The notes under the pieces: model-generated
Told to the model about the DNA's origin: nothing
Database searches by the model: none
The model's input: the letters and a program-made list of their open reading frames with translations, nothing else
Assembly: GCA_024180945.1 (NCBI GenBank)
Contig: JAKSGN010000033.1
Coordinates: 124,001-188,000, forward strand
Reading direction: 5' to 3'
Source: Macrophomina tecta
Taxonomy: Eukaryota; Ascomycota; Dothideomycetes; Botryosphaeriales; Botryosphaeriaceae
DNA: 64,000 nucleotides
Position numbers and translations under genes: made by a program
Shown here: positions 22,842-33,848 of the stretch, one piece after another
Numbering within the stretch: position 1 is the stretch's first letter
Layout of the letters: each line of letters starts with the position of its first letter

Positions 22842-24477
22842 CTACTGATTCCGGCTTCCCGACCCACCGAAGAAGCCCGACCTCCTCTTCCTCACCGATT
22901 CCCTCCTCTCCTGCCCACTCTCCATGCTCGTTCCCAATCCCGAGTCCCGATCCATATGCCTGCCCGCCGTGTCAAGCACAAAATCTGCATCCTCATCCTC
23001 ATCGTCAGCCTCTTGCCCAGTACCAGCACCAGCCAGGGGTACATCCCTCAAGACACCGCCCGAAGCTTCGTCTTCCTCGCTCTTGACGTTGGGAGACTCG
23101 TAACGGAGGGACGGTTGTCCTGCATACGTAGGGAACGTGCGTGGCGTGTCTGACAGCTCTGGGAGATCCGTTTCGGTCTCGCCTTCGGTCTTGACGTCCG
23201 TTTCGTCTTCAGTCTTTGGCTCCTGCTTGGCGCGCGGCCGTGCTGCGAAGACGTTGGAAAGGGCGAGCCAGGCGAGGATCATGCAGGTCATTTCGACCGC
23301 CCAGAAGGCGATGGTGAAGACGAGAGCGGCTGTAAGGCGATAGTTGTACATGAAGTATCTGCCGGAAATTTCATCTTAGCAAAAGTCTCCAACAGATCCA
23401 GCATCCCATCCATAGCAGAAGGGAAGGAATGTCACTAGAGAAAATAGGAAAGGGAAAAACATACCTCAATCCCCCCAGCTTCGCCTCAAAGACGACCCAA
23501 CACCCATAAATCTGCAATCTCTCCGCGCTCCTCACCTCCACGCTCACCTTATCCGGCAGATACTTCCAGCTCCCGCGCTCGAACCTCACCCCCTCCATCA
23601 CGCCCACGACCAACCTCTCCGCCTCCTTCCTCCACCCCAGCACATACCAGGGCAGCCCCACCGCCTTCCCCACATTCTCGACGACATCGCTGCGCCACGT
23701 CAAAATCGCCGGCCGACTCGAGCTGGCGAGCACCACCTCCTCCATGCCGCCGCCAGCGCCAGCCTCATCGCCGGGAAGCGAAAACGCCGAGATGCCATCC
23801 CCGACAGTCGCGCCGCCGCTCTTCGCGCCCGGCGGCCCCCACAGCTTCACGCCGAGCATGAAGTTGCCCGCCTCCCGATTTGCCCGCGTGCGCGGCATGT
23901 CCAGCTCGACGCGCACGTCGTACGGCTGCTCGCTGACGAGCCACTTGCGCAAGCCCGTAGCCGCGCCCCACGGATGTTTTGCAGACAACAACCCCACTCC
24001 CCCGCCCGCTGCTCCCGGCGCGAACGCTCCAGCTGGGGGCGAGGCATAGAACTGCAGGTGGACGGGCACGGAGAAGCCGCGGGTGGGGACGTAGGCGTAG
24101 TAGAAGACGGAGTAGGCGGCGAGGGCGGTGGCGAAGAGGGCGCCGGTGGCGAGGAGAAGTAGCGCGGTTTGGATGTAGGCGCGGCGGGCGGGCTTCGAGA
24201 GCGCGGCGTGGAGCGGGGCGAGGGCTTTGTCCTGGGGTTTCACTGCGGATTTAGCTCATTGTGGGGCGAAAGGGATAGCGGAAGGGTATGAGCGAGGGTG
24301 TGCTCCCGCGTCGCGGCAGTGAAAGGGACTGGTGCGAGAGATTTGGGGTGGAGGATGCAATCTTTGGTTGGGAGCGAGGGGGGAAAACGGAGGTGAGCGT
24401 GTGCGTACCTTTGCGAGCTGGAGGATGCCTTTGACGTACTCCTCGTCATCATCAGAGGCGGTCGTGGAGCCGGCCAT
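22842..24477 (-). CDS. Seipin (lipid-droplet assembly protein)
   Basis: Predicted 450 residues from three exons: 24477-24409, 24231-23465, 23358-22842. Seipin is an ER membrane protein that forms oligomeric rings at ER-lipid droplet contacts and controls droplet budding and triglyceride packing. Two membrane segments flank a luminal domain: TM1 at about residues 45-72 (YIQTALLLLATGALFATALA), TM2 at about 280-305 (LTAALVFTIAFWAVEMTCMI). The luminal part shows the family features RGFSVPVHLQF, YDVRVELDMPRTRANREAGNFML and SWKYLPDKVSVEVRSAERLQIYGC. The C-terminal tail is acidic and Ser-rich. The first intron (24232-24408) was placed by phase: only the acceptor before DKALAP joins MAGSTT...QLAK in frame. 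Family PF06775; naming is by domain logic, the yeast orthologue being SEI1/FLD1. Confidence 0.88.
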
Positions 24478-24880
24478 GTTGAAGCGGAGGCCGAAGACAG
24501 TCGCGGCCAGGACGAGGAATGGAGAGGGTGGTGTGGTTGGAGATGGGGTTGACGTGGGAAGCTTTCACATGCTTGTTGCTGATGCGCGAGCTCTGACGTC
24601 GCGCCGCCGAATCAGAGCTCAATCTCCGAGCCGTGGCAGAACAACCAACCCAGCGGCGAATGCACACCAAATCGCATCTTCAGAGAACAATTGAGTCCAT
24701 CGTTATTAACAAGCCAAGGCAGAAGTGGTATCGTAATCCCATATCCACGCCCCATCATCCCAAACCCCCAGACTTTCGACGCCAAAACCCCAACATCCCA
24801 CCGTAACGAAAAAGATATAGCCTCCCGACTCAGCCGTCTTCGGAGCAGAAAACACTTCCAGGGAAATCGACAAGTGCCGT
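24478..24880. other. Intergenic between NDC80 and seipin
   Basis: About 400 bp holding the NDC80 3' end and the seipin promoter, both genes being on the minus strand. No further feature recognised. Confidence 0.5.
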
Positions 24881-27227
24881 CTACACACTCCAGCCGCCAC
24901 TATCAACTTCCATGGCATCGTGCATTGCATCGTCCATTGCACTCCCCTCCCTCGCATTCTGCGCTTCTGCTGCCTCCTGGTCAACCGACTGCTGCACAAA
25001 CTCCTCGTAGTTCTCCAACTGAGTCTGGAGGTTGATCTTCCACTTGACAACATCGCTCAGCATGCGTTCGACCTCGGTATGCAGCTGCTCACGGATCTCC
25101 GTTGCGCGATGAGTCATCTGTTCGTACCTGCAAAGAACTAGTCAGCAAAATCGTCGCCACCAAAGCCAGTGCTGGTACTTACTCAATGTTGGTATTCATT
25201 TCCCGCTGCTCGATGAGCTGGATGTGGTCCGACACCTGCGCCCTCATCTTGCCAATCTCCTTCTCGATCCGCTCAATCTGCGCATCAGATGCCATCTTCT
25301 GCGCCGTCGTGACCTCCCTCGTCTTCTCAAACTCCTCTTCGGCAGCCCGTACTCTGTGGCCGAGCGCCTCGACCTCGGCAAGCTTATCGTCCATGGCTTC
25401 CTTGACCTTGTCAAGCATCTCGTGATTCTCGAAATCGGCCTCCTGCGCCGCGCTCATGCGCTCGCGAATGTCTTTCCTCAGGCCGAGAATTGAATTCTTG
25501 AGATCTCTCCGCGGGTCGAGGTTGAGGAGATCGTGGTACTGATAGCCATTGCCAGCGCTGGTGAGCAGTCTGTCTGATTGGCTGTCCATTTGGGATGAGT
25601 TGAAGCCTGCCCCACTGAGAGTGAGAACAAGTTCGAAATCTTCCCCATTGGCTCTTGGTGCCGTGGCCGGAATGATGCCAATCTCATAGCCTTGCGAGTT
25701 GTATCTCTCCACTGTCCGCTCGAGCTCGTCAAGCTTCTTAGTGGCCTCCAACTCCCTCTCAGCGATCCTCCTGCGCGTCTCCTCAAGCCGTGAGCTTGTG
25801 GATTCGGCGCTCTTTTGCAGACGATCACGCTCCGTGTTCATGCGGTCAATGTCCTGGATGGTGATACCCTGCTGATCAACCATGGCCTGCAGATTCGCCT
25901 TGTCCTGCTCAGCCTCCTCCAGTTCAGCCTCCACCTTTTTGATTTCGTCATCCAGAAGCTTGACGCGAGTTTGGTACTTCTCGACCTTGGCCTCCATGCT
26001 TTTGTTGTAGTTTTCGAACTTGACGCGGTCCTCCTCAAGAATCTTGTTCACCTCGTCCAGCTTGGCTATCCTAGGTCCATTCTTGCCGAGCTCATCGATC
26101 TGGTCCTGCAGCGCCTTGTGCTCAGCCTCGAGGACCTTGACCTGATCCAGGTGGGCCGCATTCGCATCGTCGAATTTCGCTGCCATGTTGTCGACATGTC
26201 TCTGGATCACGCGATCGGCCTCGTCTTCGGCATCATCCTCCACCTGTAGCCAGTCCCTGTACGCGTCCGTCAAGAACTGAAAGATGATTTTATCTCCGGT
26301 AACATCGAAGCCAGCTTCCAAACACGCCTCATCGTATGTACCAGAGGCGTACTGCTCAATCATGATGGAGAGTTGCATCATCCAGTGCAGCAATCCAAGG
26401 AAGGTGGACCAGTTATTGCCGCCCACCGCTGCAATCTGCGACTTCATGATGCTCTTCTCGAACGGGTAACGCATCTGCTTCAATAACGGGGGAACTTCCT
26501 GATCAATGTTCTTCTGGAAGCGGTAGCTGGGGTCGATGCGGTGGTAGAGCCATTGGAACATGCAGTTGAAGTCCTTCTGAGTGGGCGAGGTGAAAGATTT
26601 GTGGGAGAGCGAGTGCTTCATGTCCATCTCGAAGTTGTTGCGGGCCAAGTACTCACTCAGCTCCTGGGCCATCTGGGCACGCACGCTGGGATCCTTCAGA
26701 CGACGCGGGTCCTGGGGGACGGCTTGGGCGGCCGGTGCCGTCGCGAAGAAGCTCTGTTTGACACCCATGGCACCACCAAGCCCAGCTGAAGGGCGAGCAC
26801 TCCATACGCTGCTCCGCCTCTGCGAGCTCTGGTCCATTCCAGTCATTGCGGGGGCGGGCGTTGACATCATGCCCGGCGCAAAGCTCTTCCTCCCGCTACT
26901 GAACATGTTCGGCGCCATGGACTGACGGTGGGCGGATGATGAGCCCATGTCTGCGAGGTTGTTTCCAGAGGACGAGCGATGAAAGTTGGGCTGGGCAGGC
27001 CGGCCCATGCCCATGCCGGGCGCAAGGGACATGCGACCAGCGCGAGCGCCCATGTTGGAGTTCGAGTTGGAGCGCTTCATTGCGGAGCTGGGCAGTGGGA
27101 TGCCGGTCATGTTGGTGTTGAGTCCTCCGAGGGTCTTGAAAGTCTGTCAGCGTGGCCGCGATGAGCGGGACGGGATGCGCACTTCTCGCGGCCGTCGAAC
27201 GGAAAAGAGGCCCTGCTCTTGGGCCAT
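24881..27227 (-). CDS. NDC80: Kinetochore protein NDC80 (HEC1)
   Basis: Predicted 747 residues from three exons: 27227-27183, 27134-25183, 25127-24881. NDC80 is the microtubule-binding subunit of the outer-kinetochore Ndc80 complex, with Nuf2, Spc24 and Spc25, and is essential for chromosome segregation. The N-terminus MAQEQGLFSVRRPRE|TLGGLNTN is typical of Pezizomycotina NDC80, followed by a basic Ser-rich tail that Aurora B kinase phosphorylates in known homologues. The calponin-homology domain lies at about residues 145-300 (RLKDPSVRAQMAQEL, FNCMFQWLYHRIDPSYRF, LLKQMRYPF, NNWSTFLGLLHWM). The rest is coiled coil with a short interruption (about 480-560), where the Ndc80 loop binds partners in other species. 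The first 45-nt exon was identified from family text and phase. It is divergent from TMA7 across about 400 bp. Confidence 0.97.
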
Positions 27228-27634
27228 GGCAGTAATGTGAGCGATGTTGCAGTATGCTTGTGTGGTGATATGCGAAGTGTAAGCAATATCGCGCACGGGC
27301 AGCGACAAACGTAGCGCAGTTGCGAGAGCGCGGCGACGAGACGGGTGTTGTTGTGTGCGGGGATGACGAGGCGGGCGGGCGGTGGACGGAGGATAAGGTT
27401 GTTGTTTTGGCGGGCGCCGGGTGTAAACAGAAGCGACGCCTGACTCGCGCGCCCAGCAACGTGAGCCCGACCCTTGGCCGCGACTGCCACTTTCGGCCCC
27501 GGGCGGCCAGGCCCTTGCTCTCGCCGCCTTTCTTTCTGCCCACCGCCCTCTTGTCGCAGCCCTCCGTCTCACCTCCGCAGCCCTGTCCTCGCGCAACCCC
27601 AAGAAAAAAAAAGTTCAGAGAACCATTACCCAAG
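27228..27634. promoter_or_regulatory. Bidirectional promoter, NDC80 / TMA7
   Basis: The two start codons face away from each other and are 407 bp apart, so both promoters must lie here. The stretch is GC-rich with pyrimidine runs before TMA7. No TATA box was seen, which suits housekeeping genes. Individual sites cannot be assigned. Confidence 0.5.
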
Positions 27635-28054
27635 ATGCCTTCTGGAATGGGAAGTACGTGCAGCCCTGTCACTCTCTTCTCTGCCGACCACGCCACCGCT
27701 AACATCGCCCGCCCCGCCAGACGGCACCAAGCCGATCCACAACAAGAAGCCCAAGAAGAAGGAGGTCGATGAGGACGAAGACGACAAGGCCTTCAAGGCC
27801 AAGCAGATGGCCGGTGAGTGTAACCGCCCGGCGCCAACATCACCACGGCCGCAGCTCTCCCTACTCGAGCACGTCTGCCGAGCCATACTCCGTACTTTTT
27901 CCTTTTGCTCGTCGTGCGGCCGGACCCCGCCATGGCTAACGAAGAGAGGACGCATACAGACAAGAAGGCTCTCCAGGAACTCCAGAACAAGGCCAAGGGC
28001 AAGGGCCCCCTCAACACCGGCACTCAGGGCATCAAGAAGTCGGGCAAGAAATGA
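27635..28054 (+). CDS. TMA7: Translation machinery-associated protein 7
   Basis: Predicted 68 residues from three exons, the first only 19 nt: 27635-27653, 27721-27813, 27960-28054. TMA7 is a tiny, highly charged ribosome-associated protein; its loss in yeast affects protein synthesis. Family signs are the Lys-rich N-terminal half (KKPKKKEVDEDEDDKAFKAK), then LQELQNKAKGKGPL and the almost invariant C-terminal end GIKKSGKK. Length agrees with the family (about 64-70). The GKGPLNTG-GIKKSGKK end makes the identification secure even though the gene is short and heavily split. Confidence 0.95.
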
Positions 28055-28706
28055 TGGGCCTCTGGCGTGGCGACAACGCTAAGGCCCCTGCGCTCGCCGC
28101 TGAAAAAAAGGGATCATGTCATGAGGCAACGGCGTTTCTTTCCACGAGCGCTGCGAGGGCGCAGACGACCTGGGACAAAGGGATATATGATACCTACGAA
28201 ATAACATGAGATTCCGGGAGAGGCGCATGCCCAACCCCGTTTGTCAGGACCTCGTCCTGACAGTTCGCTTACTTGGACACACCGGTGCCTTGTTTGCCCC
28301 ATGTGAAATTTGCTTATTTTTCTCTTTTGGTTCTTTTTCGCTCTCTGAGGGTACCTGCACCCTTTCACTGCTGTACGCGATGAACTAACGAACGGTCCAT
28401 GCCCGCCAGACCATGGCCACTCCCCATTGGTAAATCTCGGAACGCGGATGGGGGAAAGAAAAAAGTCGGATTGTAAGATCCTCGCTATTACAGAACATAA
28501 AGAAAATGGATATTCCAGGGAACCGCAGGAAGGGTATGACGCCGCCAAGAACATCAAATAGGAAGAAAGAAAAAAAGAATAAAAGCAGCTTTTCGAACAA
28601 CCAAAGAGCATTCCTGCACCGTTAATCTGAAGCCCTGCGCCAAAAAGGACAAGCTTGTTCCCTGGTCTCATCTACTCGGAACGCGAGTCCAACCCACTCT
28701 CCCCCA
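28055..28706. other. Convergent 3' intergenic region
   Basis: TMA7 (plus) and the coiled-coil gene (minus) converge here. T-rich and A-rich stretches near 28.3 and 28.57 kb are likely transcript-end sequences. The open frame on the minus strand at 28114-28671 is low in family features and rejected. Confidence 0.5.
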
Positions 28707-29837
28707 TCAAACAGGGTTCGTCACCCTGCGCACCCACAGCGCCGTAGTCGCGCCATCGTACCCTTCCTCTCTCTCGGCCTTCTTCCTGGCGCGGTGCAGC
28801 TTCATACCGATCTCGTGCTCCTGGGCGGTGATCTCGGTAAGCTCGTCCTGCAGGCTCTTGACCTTGCGCTCGTTGGCTCGCCGCGTGGCCCAGTCGACGG
28901 TCAGGGGATTATTGAGGTCGGGCAGGCTGGTCAGGTCCTTGATGACGCGGTTAATGTTGGCTCGCCGTAGCGAGAGGTCGTCCAGCTGGGCCGTGTACTT
29001 GGAGATGGGGTCGCCGTTGGTGACGGACTCGCTGTCTTGCAGCTGGGGCGGGAGGGGCAGTGTCTTGTTGGCCGAAACGGTGGTGGCAGAGCGCAGCGAC
29101 GAGGATCGCGGCGGCGAGGGCCTCGTCGGTGTGGGCGTGCTGGAGGCTGGCATTGGCAGGGTTTGTGAGCGCTTCGCGTTGGTGATGGTGGATTGCGGAG
29201 AGGGTGCTGGCACGGGCTTGCGGACGGTAGAGACGGTGGAAGTGACGGAGCGGAGACTGTTGGTGCGGGCCTCGAACATGGATTTCTGGAAGGACGTCGA
29301 GGGATTGCGCGAGGGCTCGGGTTTGGTGTCGTACTTGACGGGCAGTGGAGGCGGAGGACTCGGCGGAGGGCTATGCTGGAAGGCGGTCCTGGGCGTGGCC
29401 GTGGCCTTGGTGGACCAGCTGAAGCGGCTCTTGGGCTCGTCGGTGTCGCTCACGTCCGAGTCTCGACTCAATTCGTAGGCATTGGGGCTCTCCTCGACGG
29501 GCGACACATCGTACGGGTAGGCGAATCCCAGGCCAGCGTTCGGAGGCCAGTGCTCGTAGGGCACGTTGGGAGAGGGCTGCGAGTAGAAGGACGAGGCAGC
29601 CTTGGAGTACCGGGGATCGGGCTGCGAGTAGACGGACGAGGCGGCAACAGATTCTCGAGGGAGGTCGAGCTGAGGCGGGCGCAGGCTCGCGGCTGCCTCA
29701 TTGGCGACTTCCATGAGCGGGCGGTGCTTTGCGCGTGTCTGCAGGCGGCCGTCGTAGGAGGTTTCGATGAGGACGGGCTCGCCCACGGCGATGCGCGGGT
29801 TTTCTTTGCCGCGGCTGCGGAAGCCTTTCTTCCACAT
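28707..29837 (-). CDS. Ser/Pro-rich protein with C-terminal coiled coil, unknown function
   Basis: Predicted 376-residue single-exon protein starting MWKKGFRSRGKENPRI. I recognise no domain. Residues 1-60 are basic and may be a short folded start; about 65-270 is low-complexity, rich in Ser, Pro and Thr with SPPPSPPPPLP-type proline runs (possible SH3 ligands) and many S/T-P sites. From about 275 a charged helix begins (ISKYTAQLDDLSLRRANINRV), continuing to LQDELTEITAQEHEIG and a basic end, which predicts a coiled coil. It ends in a Val-Thr-Asn-Pro-Val tail. Immediately before the ATG, the minus strand shows a ccaca-type CAG acceptor, so a 5' leader intron is likely. Orderly codon use and lack of stops support a real gene; a cytoskeletal or polarity role would be a guess. 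Confidence 0.7.
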   Translation of the reverse strand: MWKKGFRSRGKENPRIAVGEPVLIETSYDGRLQTRAKHRPLMEVANEAAASLRPPQLDLPRESVAASSVYSQPDPRYSKAASSFYSQPSPNVPYEHWPPNAGLGFAYPYDVSPVEESPNAYELSRDSDVSDTDEPKSRFSWSTKATATPRTAFQHSPPPSPPPPLPVKYDTKPEPSRNPSTSFQKSMFEARTNSLRSVTSTVSTVRKPVPAPSPQSTITNAKRSQTLPMPASSTPTPTRPSPPRSSSLRSATTVSANKTLPLPPQLQDSESVTNGDPISKYTAQLDDLSLRRANINRVIKDLTSLPDLNNPLTVDWATRRANERKVKSLQDELTEITAQEHEIGMKLHRARKKAEREEGYDGATTALWVRRVTNPV

Positions 29838-31033
29838 GGCGGGGGCTGTGAGGAGAGGTATGTCAGCGATTTGTCCGTGACGGAGGGAGCAGCGGGCGAG
29901 GCTGTGTTTATCTTGCGCAGCTCGCGCCGCAGCCGAAGGGCGCCAAGAAGGAGCACACCACGAGGTATATAAACAGACAGCGAACAACAGAAGGTTGGAG
30001 AGCGAGATCAAGGTTGCAAAGGGAACAGCAAGGGATCAAGGTATTTTGTCTGCTTCACGCGCCACTCTCGCCGAAGCACCGCTCCAGGATCTGGGGAGGG
30101 CGGACCCTGCTTGGGCGGCGGAAGGGCGTCCGCCGGCGAAGGCATGATGCCAGGATTCAGAGGGTTGGCGCCAACTGCAATCTCGCAGGGCTGAGCGGTG
30201 GTGTGCATGATGCGGCGCAACGTCTGCGGCCGTGGGTGCGGGGGAGCAGCGGCAGCGGCCCAAAACGGCAATAGGAAAGGGAGCAGGTCGTTATACTTAC
30301 ACAGGATTGGCGGCTTCGAGCGGGAGATGGGCTGCGCGGTGCGGGAGAGTGCAGGTCAAGATGCAACGGGCGCGGCAAATGAGGAGTTGAGGAGGAGAAA
30401 TAAACAGCTGGTGGCCGAGGAATGAAGTGAGCGGGCTCACGCCGAAATTGTAGCTGGCATGCAGGCGCACGCAACGGACAGGCATACGAAGAGAGGTTTC
30501 AGGGAAATGGCAGGCGTTTCAGAAGACCAGCGCCCACGGCTGTCGCGCTCAGCCTGTCCAGCGTCTGGCTGTGTGCCGGAGCGACGGCGGCTGGGCGAAT
30601 GGCGGAGGCGCATGCGAGGTGTGCTCAAGGCCTCTCGGGCGTGCTACCGGGCGTGTCAGCGGCGACATGGCGACACACGATTGCACGAGCGTTGGGCGGC
30701 ACCGGCGAGATGGTTGGCTGACGGGGGCGCGGATGGAGGCGGCCACATTCCCTCCGCCCACTCTCCTCACTGTCCACCCATCCACCGGCTTCGGCAACTA
30801 AACGGCCTCCGCAGCCCGCGCTCTGGCCACACAGCTGCTGTGCTGCGTCACTTGTAGCTCGCTCGCCCGCTCGACACCACTCGCCTCCGCAGTCCTCACC
30901 CTCTCCGCCGCAGCTCCATCGCCTTCGCCAGCTCCTCCTCTGCTCCGCCTCATCTCCAGCCCGCCATCCCCGTCTCCCTGCGTCTCGATCCTCCCTCTAT
31001 TACACTTCCGCCCCCCCCCCGCTTGCCGCGACA
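29838..31033. other. Divergent intergenic region, about 1.2 kb
   Basis: Between the coiled-coil gene (minus) and the DAP1-like gene (plus). GC-rich with a short C run near 31009-31019. Open frames here are fragmentary and overlap each other on both strands. No gene called. Confidence 0.5.
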
Positions 31034-31690
31034 ATGGAGAAGCCGCCACAATCCGCTGTCACCGGTAAGCTCTCCGACGGCCCGCGTCGCTGCGGAAACA
31101 CACCACCGCGCTCACACAGCCTTCGAAACTGCAGATGACATGCCTTCTGCGCCCCCCGCGGCCGAGGCGTACGCAAGACCCAACCCTTGCATTCCGTGAC
31201 GACATGCTGATGTGCTTGCAGCCAGTCCGTCATGACCCCCATCAACATGCTGCTCTTGTCGCTGTTCGTCTTCCTGGTCTACCTCCGCCTGCGTCCCAAG
31301 CCGCCGCAGGTCCTTCCCAAGGCTCCCGCCCCCGTTGTCTTCCGGACATTCACTCCGCGCACTCTACTGCCCTACAATGGCCTCAACGGAATGCCCGTCT
31401 ACCTTGCTGTGCGGGGCCGTGTCTTCGACGTCACCCCCGGCCGCAACTTCTACGGCCCCGGGGGTCCCTACGCCAATTTCGCCGGTCGTGACGCCAGCAG
31501 AGGTCTGGCCTGTGGGAGCTTTGACGAGGACATGCTTACCAAAGACCTCGACGGCCCGCTCGACACCCTTGCGGATCTCGGAGACGAGGAGATGGAGGCT
31601 CTGATGGGCTGGGAGGAGCGCTTCTCGGAGAAGTACCTGGTTGTCGGCAAGCTGGTCCCGATTGGCAGTGAGGAGGCCAAGAATGCTTGA
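31034..31690 (+). CDS. DAP1/MAPR-type cytochrome b5-like heme protein
   Basis: Predicted 177 residues from three exons: 31034-31064, 31135-31168, 31222-31690. Membrane-associated progesterone receptor (MAPR) proteins are ER-anchored heme carriers; yeast and fission-yeast Dap1 support sterol-synthesis P450s such as Erg11. An anchor (PINMLLLSLFVFLVYLRLR, about residues 25-42) is followed by the cytochrome b5-like domain: FTPRTLLPYNG, PVYLAVRGRVFDVTPGRNFYG, GPYANFAGRDASRGLA, and the closing LTDLA-type acidic stretch with WEERF-EKYLVVGKL. The tyrosines in RNFYGPGGPYANF are the heme-contact positions known from MAPR proteins; the His pair of classic cytochrome b5 is absent, as expected. Exons 1 and 2 are tiny (31 and 34 nt) but splice in phase to EAQSVM. 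Confidence 0.9.
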
Positions 31691-32348
31691 TCTCAGATGG
31701 GTGGATGAAGACACCACTTGTTGCATTGTGTAGTGTGCTCAATCGGGTAAATCGCCGAAGCAGACGCCGGTGGATCCACACATGACTGGGTGTCCGAGGT
31801 GGTCGCCCTGGCTTTGAATCATGCTTCCCCGTAGGAAAGCATTTATTAGGCGGCCAGAGAAGCCGTCGTTCTAATACAACTGCTCTGTGTCCACACGTTG
31901 CTGGTGTGAGAAATACATCGTCACCAATGCGCCAAGGAACCGACAAATGGTCTTTTCATGGACGCCGCCGACTGGGCAGGTTCACTTCGTTTAGCGCTCA
32001 TCCAAATCCTGTGTCACACTGCTATTTCAACTTTTGTCGCGTGCTTGACTATTTCCAAGACCACATGGACAGCAGCAAGCCTTCGGATTTAGCGAGTGGA
32101 CTCGGTCCGGGGCAGATGACCAGCATGTGATTGGCCAGCGGCAGATCGATACCGTCGCCACTGTAGTCTACGCCCGTTTCACCAAGCGCCACAGCTTTAA
32201 ACCCGGTAGATCAGACCAAGCTCTTCGCAAGGTAAGCTCTGACGGGGTAATCTTTAAGAGAACCCCACTTGCCTCGGCTCACGACCTTCACGACAACTCA
32301 CCGTTTCCTTGCGCGTTCCTGTACACGGCTCCGTCAACAATCTCCATC
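31691..32348. other. Intergenic, about 660 bp
   Basis: Between the DAP1-like gene and the esterase gene. An in-frame extension of the esterase upstream to 32127 exists but does not start at a plausible site for the family. Nothing else seen. Confidence 0.5.
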
Positions 32349-33848
32349 ATGGCCGACATGCCTGCTTCAGCCCTAGCGGGCTTACTGATACCGAAGCTCC
32401 CGATGATTTTGAAGACGGCGCTCTTGAATACCCTGTCCATGTCTTCCAACTCAGGCAAATGGGATCTCCGAACAGAACTCACCATTGAAATCCTGCGCTC
32501 TGAGCTGGGGAAGCCCAACCCGGCTTCAATATCCGAGCAGCAACGCAATACAAACAAGATTCCGGAAGTCAAGGGGCCCATGTGGGTCAGCAAAGTCACA
32601 ATCCAAGCCCCGCCAGAGGATGACGTCCGGCAAAGGCTGCTGCAAGCCATCGACGACATGAAGACTGGGGGGGAGACCTACACGATCCCCCCACTCCTTC
32701 CCGTCGAAGGCGAATGGCACGGACACCGCACCAACGCCTTCAAAGACACGCCCGAAATCTCAGGCCTCTCCGAAGAAGAAAAGTACAAACGGCTGGTTGC
32801 CGAAACCACCTCCGATGCCGTGGTCCTCTTCTTCCACGGTGGCGCATACTACCTTATGGACGCCTCTTCCCAGCGGCCCGCCACCGTCCGCTATGCCAAA
32901 GCCCTCTCCGGCCGCACCTTCTCCGTGCGCTATCGCCTCTCCCCCCGAAACCCCTTCCCGGCCGCCCTCCTTGACGCTCTCGTCGCCTACCTCTCCCTTC
33001 TCTACCCCCCGCCAGGCTCCTACCACGCCCCCGTCCCAGCCTCCAAGATCATCCTCGCCGGCGACAGCGCGGGCGGCAACCTGGCCCTCATCCTCATGCA
33101 GACCCTCTTGCAGTGGCACCGTGCCGCCTCGCCTTCCAACACGCCCTCCCCCTCGCACATCCCAACCCTCTCCTTCCACGGCGCCGACGTGCCCGTGCCC
33201 CTCCCCGGTGGCATGGCCCTCGCCTCCCCGTGGGCCGACCTCACCCGCGCCCTACCCAGCCAGCGCACCAACGCCCGCTACGACTACCTCCCCGGCACCG
33301 AGTGGCACGCCGCCCGCTACCCGCCGTGCCCCATCTGGCCGGCCACCCCGCCCCGCGCGCACCTGCACGCCGACGGCGAGGCCCTGCTGCACCCGCTCGT
33401 CAGCCCCGTCGTGCCCGGCGCGAGGTGGGAAGGCTGTCCGCCCGTGCTGGTGCAGGTCGGCCAGGAGATGATGAGCGACGAGAGCGCGGTGCTGGTGAGG
33501 CGGATGGAAAAGCAGGGGGTCAGCGTCAGGTGGATGCAGTTTGAGGCGATGCCGCACTGTTTCGCGCTGGTGATGGAGGGTACCGAGATGGCACGGTGTG
33601 CGCGCGAGGCATGGGGGGAGTGGGCGAGAGAGGTGGTGGGCCGCGGCGAGCAGGGCCGCGGGGAGAAGACGCGGACGAAGGGGGAGTGGATCGCGGCAAA
33701 GAGCTTGGCGGCGAGGAGCGTGGATGTAAGGACGTTGACGGATTTGAGTGATGAGCGGGCGGTGGAGCTGATGAGGGAGGTGCAGCTGAGGTTGATTGAG
33801 GAGTGTAAGCGCGATGCCGAGAAGGCGGAGCAGCCGCCGGTGTTGTAG
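32349..33848 (+). CDS. HSL-type alpha/beta hydrolase (esterase/lipase)
   Basis: Predicted 499-residue intronless hydrolase of the hormone-sensitive-lipase class (alpha/beta-hydrolase fold 3, PF07859). The oxyanion motif HGGAYY lies at about residue 163, the nucleophile elbow GDSAGGN at about 240, and the catalytic acid and His are expected around MMSDES and AMPHCF (about 377 and 402); these four blocks in order make an active enzyme likely. It hydrolyses short-chain esters; the substrate is unknown. It has no signal peptide; the N-terminus has a hydrophobic stretch (SALAGLLIPKLPMILK) that may associate with membranes. The start at 32349 (MADMPAS) is preferred to an in-frame ATG-less extension because the family begins close to this hydrophobic part. 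A Pro/Ser-rich loop is inserted after the nucleophile. Confidence 0.86.
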   Translation: MADMPASALAGLLIPKLPMILKTALLNTLSMSSNSGKWDLRTELTIEILRSELGKPNPASISEQQRNTNKIPEVKGPMWVSKVTIQAPPEDDVRQRLLQAIDDMKTGGETYTIPPLLPVEGEWHGHRTNAFKDTPEISGLSEEEKYKRLVAETTSDAVVLFFHGGAYYLMDASSQRPATVRYAKALSGRTFSVRYRLSPRNPFPAALLDALVAYLSLLYPPPGSYHAPVPASKIILAGDSAGGNLALILMQTLLQWHRAASPSNTPSPSHIPTLSFHGADVPVPLPGGMALASPWADLTRALPSQRTNARYDYLPGTEWHAARYPPCPIWPATPPRAHLHADGEALLHPLVSPVVPGARWEGCPPVLVQVGQEMMSDESAVLVRRMEKQGVSVRWMQFEAMPHCFALVMEGTEMARCAREAWGEWAREVVGRGEQGRGEKTRTKGEWIAAKSLAARSVDVRTLTDLSDERAVELMREVQLRLIEECKRDAEKAEQPPVL

